Assembly: GCA_950295325.1 (NCBI GenBank)
Contig: OX485804.1
Location: forward strand, 2,666,001-2,730,000
DNA length: 64,000 bases
Source of the DNA: Polytrichum commune
Lineage: Eukaryota; Streptophyta; Polytrichopsida; Polytrichales; Polytrichaceae
Reading direction: 5' to 3'
Numbering within the stretch: position 1 is the first letter of the stretch; each line of letters begins with the position of its first letter. Shown piece after piece: positions 1 to 12,249 of this stretch. The notes beneath the pieces are model-generated. The model ran no database searches. It was given only the letters and a program-made list of their open reading frames with translations, and was not told the DNA's origin. The position numbers and the translations under genes were made by a program.

Positions 1-108
1 GACAACAAAGGTTGGAAAAACTAGTTTGCTGGCAAGCTGAACCATGAAATGTATCTTGGGTTGACTGAAGACATGGAGTACAAAAACAATGAATATGAAG
101 AAACTTAC

Positions 109-3100
109 CAATAGCTTAGCAGCCAGACTTCCTTTTGGAGCTTCTTGAAGTGGAGTTCGGCCCCTACGACATTTTCTTGTGACATCTGCATCTTTTTCCA
201 GCAATATTCGTCTATGGAGACAGATAAGACACACCAAATACACCATTCAGAGTTCAAACTCCCTAGTCTCCTACACAAGTGTGGGAGCCTCATTAAGGAA
301 AACCAAAGACACCAACGTTGTCACAATGGGAGCCTTTACAACGTGATATTTCAAACGCTTATGAAAAGCATGCCTTTTTATGACCTTGGGAATGTGTTCA
401 CTACCTAGTTGACTATTTTGGGTAAGATACCCAGTAATCTTCACAAATTAGCTGGAAGAGTAAGGCGCAGGGTCTCAAACTCCCTAATGCTTGCCAGTTG
501 CATTAAATTTGGTTCAAATTTCCTGATCAGTGCTCATACATTGAGATTTTGAAATCAGAAACAAATGGCAGCTCATAGTATATAAGTTACGATTCAAGAT
601 GTCTTACAAACAGTCTACTGAATTATGGCGGGCTCCGTGATGGAGGGCTGTGCAACCATCTCCATCAGCAGCATTAACATCAGCCCCACCCACCAACAAT
701 GCCTTTGTTGCTTCTATGCAGTTGCGACTAACAGAATGCATTAACGCAGTTTTGCCCTCTGATGTTTTTGCATCCACTTGCGCACCAGCCTGAAAAGTGT
801 GGCACAGACATCATAAAACCATATTCTAACTCAAGTAACTGCATTCATAATATCTTAACTTCCTCATTTCACATGCAATGGGCTCAAATCCCATGTAAAT
901 ATCAGATGTTCTCAATATTGCAGCAGGTTCTACAAAAGTGAGGCATGGACTCACTTGAATAAGAACTTGAGTGCAAGGTGCATTGCGACCTTCAGCAGCA
1001 GCAATAAGAGGTGTAACACCTCCATGAGATCTTGAATCAACTGCTGCTCCGTGACTTAGAAGAACTTTCAAGCACTCAGTGTGCCCATTGTATGCCTGCT
1101 TGCCATCAAAACAGAGTGAACCATGCACATAAAGTTTGAGGAAAGCTCTTGAATATGGATTACATAGATAACCAAGTGCGTCCACAACAACACAAGAGAT
1201 TCTCAGCTTATGTTGGAACAGTATACTGATGCCACTTGCAAAAAACTTTGTTGGTATTATAATCTGCGGCTTTGCCACATACTAAACTGTGTGGCTACCT
1301 TATGACATATCACTCTCCTCAGATACTCTAAGAAACTTAATTCATCCTACAACTCACAAACAGCCAGGAAGAGTAATCACCTTAAACTCAATTTTATCAA
1401 GTCCAACAAGTTTATCAGATTCTACCAAGTAGGTCATTAGCTGTTCTCCAAGCTAGATTTCTCCATACAATGGATTGTGAGGTATTTCATTACCGCTGCA
1501 ATGAGTGCTGTAACTCCTACACGATCTTTTAGATCTGCCTGAGCTCCATGCTTTAGTAGCAATTGCACACATCTGTTACAAGCCCCAACAAGACACCCCA
1601 CGTAGGTAGGGTCAGGAATTTCTCGATCTTAGATCTCGATCTAGCCATCAGCTATTTCCATATGCTCTGAGAATTTTGAGAAACATATTGCACAGAGGTT
1701 AATGAATGCCTTTGACGCCCTAGGAGGAGCCAGAAAGGTAAATTCCATATCCTGATCCTAACTGGAGTTCATCAAAAATAAGATCCAGCTCTACCTCTCT
1801 AGATTGACGTACTTATTATTTTGATATAGAAAACAACGAAAGTGAGCGTTGCAGTGTTTATTCATCTTATTGCAGAAAGTTGAGGATTTCAATGTGTCCA
1901 CTAAGCTGTCTGATCAGCATTCTAAAGAGGACCTTGTAGATTACAAATGCATATCATTCAATGTGCTCCATAGATTTCAAGTTTCTTACTTTGCAGACCC
2001 ACTGTCAGCAGCTGCCAAGAGGGGTGTAGCACCATCTGGGTCATGGGCATCAACTTCAGCGCCACTTGACAGCAACAGCTCAGCCACGTCCACATGGCCC
2101 CCTCTGCAGGCCACTGCAAGGTATGCCTAGATAAGATTCTCTTTCACTTAAAAACATAGTTTCTTGGAACTTTAATACTACATTTTCTCCTGCAAGAGGT
2201 TATTCAACACAACATACTCGATGCACAGAAAACGGCAGGCACAGGAGGATTCTAATAGTATACACAAGCAGAAATTACTGTTGATATTGCAGTAGAGGAG
2301 ACAAAGGCAGGAAGATAAAAGTATCTCAGAAGTTGCTACCTGAGAGTGCACTCCCAAGGGTTTTGGGGCACAAAACCTTCTTTGGTAGGGCAGACGTGCT
2401 TCTATTATCCTTTGATAGTGAGGACTCTTCAAGGTCACCCACAGCAGCAGCATCTCCTAACTTCTCAGCTTTGGACCGCTTCTCAAACAGCTTCTGCGCT
2501 TTCTCCCGTGTAGCATTACTTTCTTTCTCTTTAGCTTCAGCATCAGCCAAACGTTGTATTGTTGCTTCAATATCCCCGCGAGGGATTTTTAACATATCTT
2601 GCCCTTCACTCACACCATCACGTATCTCGAGGGCCAGTTCTCGTGGGGTTCGCCCAGTTCGTTCACGGCATAACACACTTGCACCTGACAAAGAAGGAGC
2701 TCTGTGTCAACTAGTCGCATTGCTGTTAAGTTCTCAGTCAGAAATTATTATGAAATTGATTCTAACTGCTGTTCAGCTGACGACCTTCGTAATGTAAAAC
2801 GTTCCCAACAAACAGTCAGCTTCTCGCACAAGAAAGGAGATTCCTTTCGGACACAGGCAGCTTTAATTCCCAATACAACTAACAAAGAAGAAAAATTACA
2901 GGCGTGAAAATACAAATACATGAACAATACTACTAGGTCAAGTCTTCCAAAACTGCTCATACTTGAAGAAAGAGTTACCATGCTTTAAGAGAAGTTCAAT
3001 ACAATGGCCCCGACCATACCCAGCCGCCATATGCATGGCAGTAAATCCATCCTTATCAGGTATTTCCACATCTGCGCCAGCTTCTAACAACAGACGTGCA

Positions 3101-3198
3101 CACTCTCCTGAGGCCATTCCACAAGCAAAGTGCAGAGCAGTTCGGCCCTTCTCATCCCGTGCATTCACACCCCTGGCGCGGGACTCCATGAATGTCAT
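109..3198 (-). CDS. Ankyrin-repeat protein, 5' seven exons (gene runs off left edge)
   Basis: The coding exons, in transcription order, are 3198-2979, 2684-2340, 2113-1990, 1572-1494, 1095-955, 789-608 and 211-109. Every junction has GT/AG ends and the phases agree, giving 398 codons before the left edge cuts the gene. Residues 1-75 hold two ankyrin repeats (ARDEKGRTALHFACG, DKDGFTAMHMAAGYGRGHC). A charged helical linker rich in Glu/Lys follows, then at least six more repeats (for example VACRGGHVDVAELLLSSGA, YNGHTECLKVLLSHGA, DGDGCTALHHGARHNSVDC). The first two repeats plus linker recall the ankyrin block of chloroplast SRP43 and AKR2, but no chromodomain is visible, so I do not assign that function. 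The start is uncertain. I chose ATG 3198, but the frame stays open upstream to about 3291, so a further 5' exon is possible. The likely role is protein-protein interaction; the partner is unknown. Confidence 0.85.
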
Positions 3199-3299
3199 AG
3201 CGGCTGCAGCAGTTGAGGTAGTTGATTTGTTCGCCTGACCGTGCTGACTTCCAAGTCCTGAACCTAATGAACCATTTTTTTCTAAGTACACAAGGAGAC

Positions 3300-5450
3300 G
3301 ACAAACCTAACACACATAAATGAAGACCGACACCAACCCGCAAGTTTTACTTGTTCTTGACACGAAGGAAAATGGTGAAAATTTTGAGCAGCGTCATTAG
3401 ATCCCGTACTCAAGCCCCAGAAGTGCGCTACAGATACAATCATTGCAAGATTTTAATGTCATCACCGTCTCTAAATTCTTGAAGCAAATACTGCAAGCTG
3501 AATAATTGAGAATGTTGTGAAGTAAGAAAATATTCTAGACAATGATATTCTTACATCTTCCGATTCTAAATGTAGACACAATTATAGCAGTCGCCTAGAT
3601 TCCTGAAACTTGAAGCCACAATGTCCTTCGCAACACATTGGACACTCCATATGTATCTTATGCCTGTTGAACTCAGCCAAAAGTGTGGCAGAATCGTGCT
3701 GCTGCATCCTATATATTTATTAGAAAGTGTAAGTTAAAGAAACTGTGCTCCATCTGAACATTTTTTCTTCCTCCAACAATCTTCAAAACTTTAAACCCTT
3801 GACCAGCAATACCTTGACGACAGGTAACTTCAATATCACTTTTCCATCAGATTCTGCCACATCATGACTGCAATTGATCCGACGCTTGGCTAAGTTTTAT
3901 GTCTTGTATATACCAGGACAAGTCATGCTAATTTTTGCAGCTGTAATTCTATACGGCAGCTGAATCGGAATTGAGCACCCGTCGGTTTGTAAACTCAACA
4001 ATTGTGCGTAGTTAATCGCTAATATAGCGAGTACGCAAAAAGATTTACTGAATCTTCTTCAACAATTTTGTACCAATGTTGTCAAAGCGACGAGGTATCA
4101 GCAGCGTTTGCAGAGAAACAAAAGTCAGCTGATGCAAGAGCAATTGTAATAGCCTAAAAGACGACCAACCCTGCCCTGCTGCTGCCGACAAATCGCAAAA
4201 ATATGAAGAACGCAATGAACCAAAACGAACTACACGGGCCAGACATTGTACTATCCACACTAAGACAAATAGGGAAGGAGGAAGGGAGCGAGAACAACAC
4301 TAGAAGGGAGCGTCCGTGCTCGACATTTCATCGGATGGAACAAAGCATGTAGTTTCCAAGAACAATTGCAGCTGCCAATTTCCAGAAAACATTCTCGAAT
4401 TGATGACGACGACGACCTCAAAGACAGACCAGGCAGTCAGAAGTCTTTTTGATGATACTGACTACTAAAATTCAAAGAGGTCACCGTATGGCAGTCTAGT
4501 ATGCCAGAATTGTTCAGAGAAGACTTGTAACTACGCTTCGCTCAAGTGAGCTCATTGAAGAAAAAGAAACGAAGTAAGGGAGTAAAGCAAGGAGAGAGAG
4601 AGAGAGAGAAAGGGACCTAATCCAAGACCAAGAGGTGGCATGGTAGTTTGCAATGTCGCTTGGTAGGGGGATTCCTCTGCACTTCCATTCTCCTCCTCCT
4701 TCTTCATTGCTCTTCGACGGCATGCGGTACGCAACATCAATTACTGCACGTACCAAGACTGCTCCCAAAGCCAGACTCGCCAACTCTCACATTATTGCAC
4801 ACCATTTGTTAAAATTTCCACTCCACACAACCATCACTTCCTCCCTGAATTCCGCCGCAGAAGCTTCACCGCAATCCTACTACTGGGGGGAAGGATTTGC
4901 GAAATCCGTATTACAGCATCAACTCCATCTCCTTCCCCGAACACGCGCCATACCCGCGTCTCCCGACCACTTCAAACAAAATAATCAAACAAAATCACAA
5001 ACAAATTTAATATGTGCCATATCTGCGACCAACGCCTCTTCAAGCCCCGATGCAAGTTTCGATCGAACACGAGAACCGAAGCGCACATACAAAATTCTAC
5101 GGTTTCTCCGACCTAGCAACCGGGTCTGTACCCTTCCAGATACGCGGAGCCCTCCACCGTATGCCGTATTTTGTGTAGATATGCATTTCGTATCGTATGT
5201 CGGGCACTGGGTTTTGATGAGAGAGGGGAGGCCCATAATTAATGTGTAGTGTCATCCAGAATAATATACGACAGTCATCCAAACCCAAAGGTACGTTCAT
5301 CCACACAGGTAGATAACCTTCAGTACATGAGAAAGTGCAATGTTGATCTTCCATATGACTGTCCTCACATGTAGCATTACGGAGACCTCTACAGTAGAGG
5401 CACTTATAGCCGATCACTTAAGAGATTCCGTTCCAGATCTCGAGAAGTAT
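3300..5450. other. Intergenic, includes probable promoter/5' UTR of the ankyrin gene
   Basis: No convincing gene is visible. The segment 3300-3420 is conserved in the inverted relic at 23.6-23.76 kb, which suggests it belongs to the transcribed 5' end or promoter of the ankyrin gene. A (GA)n run lies at 4592-4609. Short open frames on both strands at 4514-5249 have no recognisable domain. Confidence 0.4.
4592..4609 (+). repeat. (GA)n microsatellite
   Basis: A run of about nine GA units upstream of the ankyrin gene. Confidence 0.95.
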
Positions 5451-5458
5451 AAGGCGGT

Positions 5459-6300
5459 GCAAATTTTTCCCGTGTAGGAAGATAGAAAATCAGGAGAATT
5501 GTTTAAAAATTGGTAATTTTGTTCCTTGGATTGAAATTACTTTGAATGTTTGTAGTCAAAAGTTGGCCCGACCATATTACCAATGTCTATAGATTGCCAT
5601 AACCGCTCATTCCTCCTCACTCTAGCACTCAAAACTAGGACATGTGTCATGGCACTATTGGTTCCAGCCTTATCACAATTATGTCCCAACCAAATTGGAA
5701 TTTCAGTCCCAGCCTGGTCAAAATTCTCGTATCGTATAGACTGCCAATGGGATTCTGTTTGGGAATAGGCGCCTCCACTATAGCATCATGCCGCATATTT
5801 TCAAGTGAAATATAACAAAGTATAGTAGAACCACTTGTTTTTTATTAAGGCCCCATCAGGAATCTATAGGTGTCATAATTTCGATAAGATTGGGATTGCT
5901 TTCAATAATCTCTTTTCGTGTGTGGTTTAAATAAGGTTCCAAATTTCACGGTTTCTAAGGTCTAGTTCCCATGCAGGCCGCTTGCCCACCAGATTCTAGT
6001 GGAAATGTAAATGTCACCAAGTGGAATCTACATTTCCACTAGAATTTGGTGATCTCCCAACTTCAATTATGGTATCACCAGGGAATCGATAGTATCATGA
6101 CACATGTCGCCGGTTTTGAGTGCTAAAGTGAGGAGGAATTCATCTCAAAATGAGCGGTTATGATAGACTCTAGGCAATGGTAATGTGTTTGGGCCAACTT
6201 TTGGCTTCAAAACTTCATAGTAATCTCAATTTAAGGAATAAAATTATTGAAATGTTTGCAGTCCTCCTGATTTCTATCCTCCTAGATGGGAAAATTTTCC
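5459..6300. mobile_element. Foldback/MITE-like element with long inverted arms
   Basis: The stretch from about 5461 to 5680 is repeated in inverse orientation at about 6085-6300. Outer ends pair as AAATTTTTCCCGTGTAGGAAGATAG against the complement of the segment ending at 6298. Inner blocks such as CATTCCTCCTCACT (about 5613) pair with its complement near 6130. A second small hairpin with 21-base arms lies inside at 5989-6049. There is no coding capacity. A one-arm relative sits at 8190-8460. This pattern fits a foldback element or long-TIR MITE. No target duplication was identified. Confidence 0.6.
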
Positions 6301-8189
6301 AAGGTTATATATTGTAAAACACTAGTCTAGAGATGTATTGTCCCAAGTCATTGAAATCCATGCATTTGAATTAATGTCCTCAGTCATTGCCACAGGGTCC
6401 CCGCACTGTCCACCCAACATCTTGTTGTCAACAACAAGCCATTTAGAATTATTGGGTGTCAACATGAGGTTTTGGTTGCCAATTGCCCATAAAAGACCAC
6501 AACCATATATCTATGGGTGACAACCATAATGATTTATTTATGCATTTTCACATCATGAGTTGCAATGAACAAGTCGCAACAAATGGTTATAATGGACAAG
6601 TTTTCTTCTAGTGATAGCTTAGTCCAAGAGAGGAAGCCCCTTGAAAACCTCAGTCCAAGTATAGCGCAAACACCAATTTTGAACCCTTTGCACAACACAA
6701 GGACTCAAAGTTGGGAAAGGGTTACTGAACGCATTCACCTCTTCTCCACTAATCAAGCTACATCGAATAGTATGCCATTTGCGTGGGTTGAAAAATAGTA
6801 TTACTAGTCACATCAAGTGGGCCATTCTAATTCGGAATGTTTATTTTGAGCATGGATCCCCATTCATGAATGGGGATAATAATATACTATTTTGAATAAT
6901 ATTTGAAACTATTTATAATTTACTTTACTTTCTATTATTGTTCTTAGCAAACTAAATTACAAATAGATGAATGTTGGTCACATCCATGGTGATGTTTGGT
7001 GCAGTCAAATTAGAGGACTAGCAATTTGTGACACCAACGATGGGTTTGTCATCTTTTAGATTCAACCCCTAACTTTATAGTCCAAATCCACATCCACTCA
7101 AGGACCCTTCATTGCATAGAGAGGTTCGATTGTCCCAATGTGAGGGTCAAGGGACTGACCATTTTGTGAGCTTCCTATCCAATTAGGGTTAATGGGGGAG
7201 GAAAAGATTTTAAGCTTTGAGCCTTTACAAGAGCATCCACAACCATGGAGACCTAAGGTATGTGTGGTGTTAAGTGGTTAGTTTTTTTATAGTGGAACTA
7301 CCTATACTACTCCAAATTGCATAGCCGATTACTTCTATGGCTTAGTGAATCGGCTAGGAGAAGTGAGGAAAATTCTGATTTGAATTCGGATCCCGATTCA
7401 TAAAATTTTGCAATTGTTTGAAGTGTAGATTGTGTCATTCTTAAAATGGCAACCTAGACTAGTCCAGAGTGAGTCGAAACCAAGCTGAAGGCCACTTCAC
7501 ACACGAGACTGAGAGCCTATGACCATTTCACTTCGAGCACTCTCATTGGTGGAAAAGGTGGAGCCGGTCCAAGTTCGCTTCACACTATGCTTGAGGGACC
7601 AACGGAGTATGTGAATGCAAGATGCATGTAAAGTCTACATGGAGTCCTACATGGCATCGATTGGATCGTGTTTCATGGTCACTTGGACTATTTTCAAAAA
7701 TCACCTTTTGGAAGTAGGCCTAACACGAAACTGGGGGACCATGGCATTCCGAATGCTCATAACCGTTGATTTCTTCTGTTTTATCATGTGTGAGGACCCG
7801 CATGAATAGAAATTCGTTGAAGTAGCATTTGGTTGAGGGCCCGGTCACATTTGACTTCACACTACACTTGGGGTAGGTGACCACACTACGTGATTTTGGA
7901 AGTGGATTTGGGACGGCCTTTCAACACTTTCTTTTGGGCTCTCACAATATCATGGTCACGGCTTTTGGCTCGTGTGTGAAGTGGCCCTCAATGAGGTCCA
8001 CCATGCTTTTGACATTGGATATGGTTAGTATGCAATATGCACAGACGTTATTTTGTCCAATTGCAGTTATCTGAACCCTTCGGAATGCAGGCCTTATAAA
8101 TGTAAATAGGAAATTATCCAACTTTATCTAAACTTTGTCTGGCAACACAACATTATCATTTTGCAAGCTAGGACTGCAAACTTTTTGTA

Positions 8190-8460
8190 TAGTTTTATTC
8201 CATAAACTGGAATTACCGTGAATTTTTGAAGCCAAAAGTTGACCCGGACATATTACCAATTGTTTAGAGTTTATCGCAACCGCTTGTTTAAATTGCTCAT
8301 TCCTCCTCACATTAGCGCTCTAAACCATGACACATGTCATGGCACTATTGATTCCGGCCTTATCAAAATTGAGTCCCAACCTGATCAAAATTACCTTACC
8401 CTACAAATTGACGATGAGGTCATGGTCGGGAATAGGCGCCTCTACTATACAATTAGGTGT
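8190..8460 (+). repeat. Partial copy of the 5.46-kb foldback family
   Basis: Shares diverged blocks in the same order with 5540-5800: the CCAAAAGTTG stretch, CATTCCTCCTCAC, CATGTCATGGCACTATTG and GGGAATAGGCGCCTC. Only the left-arm sequence is seen, so this is a solo arm or decayed copy. Confidence 0.6.
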
Positions 8461-8499
8461 ACAGTTTGGATTTTGCATGGACGTTTGTGGATTCGGTGA

Positions 8500-10020
8500 T
8501 CGTGCCCATCAAAATCGTGAGTGAGACTACAAAGCAGTTTGATGTGTTTGCATCTTCTCTTTTCAAACGTGATTCTTTACACATGGCTACTTATCCTACT
8601 GACCGTTAATTATAACCAAGACCCACCACTTAAAACCTACATTAAAAATGATAATTTAGTGTCACCAATTCTAATTGTCTTGCTCAATACTAATTACAAA
8701 CCAAGGTTTAGTGTCACCAACACTAAATGTTGACCCAACATTATTGTCATTTCTTATAATTTTTTGGGGGGATTATAGATTTACAATGTTGCTATTACTA
8801 TCACTTCCCAAGTGATTTTTCATTCAAGTTTCAATCATCCATGACAGTATTTCATTGCAAGTCGATGAGAAGAGAAGGTATGGTTTTGACCAATGGATGA
8901 ACTTGTCCATCATCCATGGCAATATTTGCTCACTCTTTCATAAGAGGCGTCATCCAAAAAGTTACCATAGTGACATAAAACACCATACGACACAAAATAT
9001 CATATGCAGTGTAGTTATAGGGCACGTAACATTATTAAGTAGGGATGCATTCATTCATGTACGCCTTGAGAATATAACCATGGGGTGCCCCAACCTACTG
9101 CAAGGAGATTGAAGATGAAATTTGAATTCGCACTAGGCTGGGGCATCCCATGGATATATTCTTATGGCCCACTTGAACGAACATACATTGCTTAATAATG
9201 TTATGCACCAAATGAAGAAAATTGTCAAATAACACCCACATTCCTTAATATGGTACTCGGTTAGCTCCATGGAAGTTTGCGCTAGTAGTGTGGGAAGATT
9301 CAAAATGAAGTGTTGGAGGTGCACTCTATTTGGGATACGTGTGGGATAAGGTAGGTGAGCTTTCCATGGTCAATGTTGATTAGGTAGTATATATGCCATT
9401 TCACCTTCTTAAAGTGAAGGTCAAAATGGCATCATGGTTACACTCTTTTCTAAAATGTTTATATTGCATCTTTGTCTTTGAGTTGGCCACTCTAATTGCT
9501 TAAACCCTCGAGGTGGGGGGTTAGTGCAGTTTACAAATGACGTGCAACATAATATAGGGAGGATTAAATACATTTGAAATAAAGTTTGTAAAAGAATTTT
9601 AGACATGTCCACTAAAAGTAGACAATCCCAACACAAGTAAAGTAGACAGGTTTGAAAATGTGGGCCATTACTTTTTAGTAGATTTGATATAGGGGTTTAG
9701 GATCCTAGGGTTTAAGGTCTAATGTGTAAACACATGGGAGTCATTGTTCTCGTTCTAGGATTGTATTATGTGTTTAAATAATGTTGTTGTGTTTTGCAAT
9801 ATGATCCTCAAGCACAGGTTTTCTACAATGGCTTGAATGGAACCATGCTTGAAATAATATGTATGGACAAGGCTTTTGTTTGTATGCAATGGAAGATGAA
9901 CATGGATTACTTCTCATTAATGAAAAGGAATATAGACTATAATAATTTGCATTGGCATAAGAAATATACATAATAGTAGGGTGCAAACAAATAGGTTAGT
10001 TAAGAGAATTAAGTGTGAGC
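8500..10020. other. Gene-free AT-rich stretch
   Basis: No gene is supported. The sequence at 9.33-9.51 kb aligns with 24.5-24.7 kb and marks part of the duplicated locus. The rest has no recognised content. Confidence 0.4.
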
Positions 10021-10028
10021 CCATTAAT

Positions 10029-10797
10029 CTCGGGGGGGGGGGGGGGGGGGGGGGTAGCACGGGGGGATCACACCCCCTTACATTTCATAACCACGTGCGA
10101 TAAAAGTTTGCTACCCTATATTACATGCCATAGATAATTTTTAAAATTATGATATTTTTTCTACATACACATAACCATTGATAATATCTTTTGTATATTT
10201 TTTTGAAATTTTTAGTCATCTTCATTTTTTGTAGTAATTTGTTTAGTTCAATGTTGCGTCATTCTAGTTAGAAACGGTATGTTTTATAAAAAAAAACAAA
10301 TCATCAAATTTGGTTACCAATTTTTACTATGTAATAGATACTATGTATATCTACTCATGAAAAAAAAATCATAAACTTTTGAACCATTTTGGTGATGCTT
10401 TATGTGAAAAGTAGATTTTGTTTTATCGCACGTGGTGTTCAACTTGACAATGAAGTGCACCCCCCGTGGGGGGTAGTCATTGGTTGGAGTAGCAATATAC
10501 GTGCGAACAAATGATCGGGTATTTTAAAAACATGGGGGCAAGAAAATATAAATGGACTTAAGAGTAATATAGGGTATCAAAAATGGCACTGGGCATCTTT
10601 AAAGTACTATAGGGTATGGAATAATAGGTAATTTGGAATTATAAGTAATGCAAGCCATTTTTCTATTAACCCAAAGTAGAAATTTACATAATAATAGCAT
10701 GTGAAAAAAAAATTGAAAGTAATACCCCCCCATAAAATAGTGGTTGTTCGCACCTATATCCTTAACTTTTTAACACACTGCCCCCCCCCCCCCCGAG
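10029..10797. mobile_element. Non-autonomous DNA transposon with CTCGGGG ends, 8-bp target duplication
   Basis: The element begins CTCG followed by 23 G (10032-10054) and ends with a C run followed by GAG, so the two ends are inverted repeats. It is flanked on both sides by CCATTAAT (10021-10028 and 10798-10805), an 8-bp target duplication typical of hAT-type transposition. The aligned position in the paralogous copy near 25.69 kb lacks the element. A sub-terminal motif CACGTGCGATAAAA near 10093 recurs inverted near 10422. There is no coding capacity in its 769 bp. Related sequence starts at 50701 and possibly at 47.68-48.19 kb. Confidence 0.75.
10032..10054 (+). repeat. Poly-G tract of 23
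   Basis: An uninterrupted run of G at the left end of the 10029-10797 element. Such tracts can form G-quadruplexes and are often mis-sized in assemblies. Confidence 0.95.
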
Positions 10798-12187
10798 CCA
10801 TTAATCCTATCATGTTCAAGGGTGTTGGAGGGTAAGATGTATAACTTCCTTTAAGAAGGTGGCCTATTGGTTTTGTTTGTTTTTTACAAATATATATATA
10901 ATATTCAAGAAATTTAAAATAAAATATGTATTGGCATAAATTTGAACATGTTCGCCCTATTGTGTTAGATCCCCTTCATCTCAATTTTCAAAACACCCCC
11001 TTTTGACCTTTAAGGTATGAGGAATGCCTGAGGTCATTTTACATCTTGAATATGGAGTGAGGGTCTTAGAGCACATGCTTTGTATCAAAAAAACCGGTCG
11101 AGCCATGGAGTGGTGAGTCAGTTATCGGACATAACCCTCTCTTCCAACCTAAATCAAGACCCTTACATTGTGGAGATCTACAGTTCTCTTAAAGAGTGTG
11201 TGTTGGAGAGGGTTATGACACTTAACCACCTTCATTCTTTCCAATAATCTTGCACCATGCGGTAATGAAAGTGACATGAGAGGGTTATGAATTGGTTAGG
11301 CAAGAATGGACAGAGGAAGCACTTTGCTCAAGGCGGGGTTGGGCTTCGTTTTCAACTTTATAAAATGGTAATAGCCATTTGGCTTGAGGGTAGGCAACCT
11401 TGTACAAATAGGCAACCACATGGGCTTTCATGTATCTAGCTTCTAGAGTACGTTGTGCGCTAGCACCATTCCAATTTTATCTTCAAGCCGGAGAGCCTCT
11501 ACAAGTGCCACAACACTTTGTACAACCAAAATTATATCATTGAGTAGTCATGATTATTCTCTTTTGCTATTTAACAACATAAGTAGCATTCTTCAGTTGG
11601 GTTTGGTGGGGCCAACACCTAGCCACTTAGATGCTTGCACAAACCAAAAAAACTCGAATATTGGCCAATTTTGAGACCAAATTTGAATACGAAGGGGTTT
11701 ATAATTCAATTTAAACATCACAAAATAATGTCTAGGAAACATATAACAAATTTGGGAATAGTGACTAGTGATTAGACTTGTGTCAAGGCCCAACTAGGCT
11801 TATGCTATGAACATACTAAGGCCATTCTTGAATGTTATGAAGTGGTATGCAAGTGCCACAACACCTTGTACAAACAAAATTATGCCATTGAGTAGTCATG
11901 TTATGAAGTTCCAATTTCGTCATCTCATGACCTAACGTAGGCATACCCAAGATCAACACATAACCTAAAAGCAACACTATGATGTACCAACATCCAGTCT
12001 ACATTTGAAGCCCCCTAACATACAATTGTGGCATATAGTGTTGTTTTTAGGTTCAATATTGTGTTTGATTATATGTACCTTATTGCAAGGACATCTTGGG
12101 CTTTTCAGTGCATGCATTACTATCTCATGGAGTAAAAAGAGAGACATTTTGTTGTTGTTGTATGTTTGTTTCCTTACACACCAAGCC

Positions 12188-12218
<31 letters not shown>
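12188..12218 (+). repeat. (TTA)n microsatellite
   Basis: About ten TTA units in a row. The paralogous interval near 26.65 kb lacks it, so it arose after the duplication. Confidence 0.95.
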
Positions 12219-12219
<1 letters not shown>

Positions 12220-12249
12220 AATTTTTGTTTTTGAAAAGTATTAGGTTTG

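Noticed and set aside
4514-4783. Minus-strand 89-residue frame starting MASLALGAVLVRAV, faintly like a PAM16 N-terminus
   Set aside because: Similarity is a few hydrophobic residues; the rest is low-complexity from the GA repeat, and no downstream exon was found.
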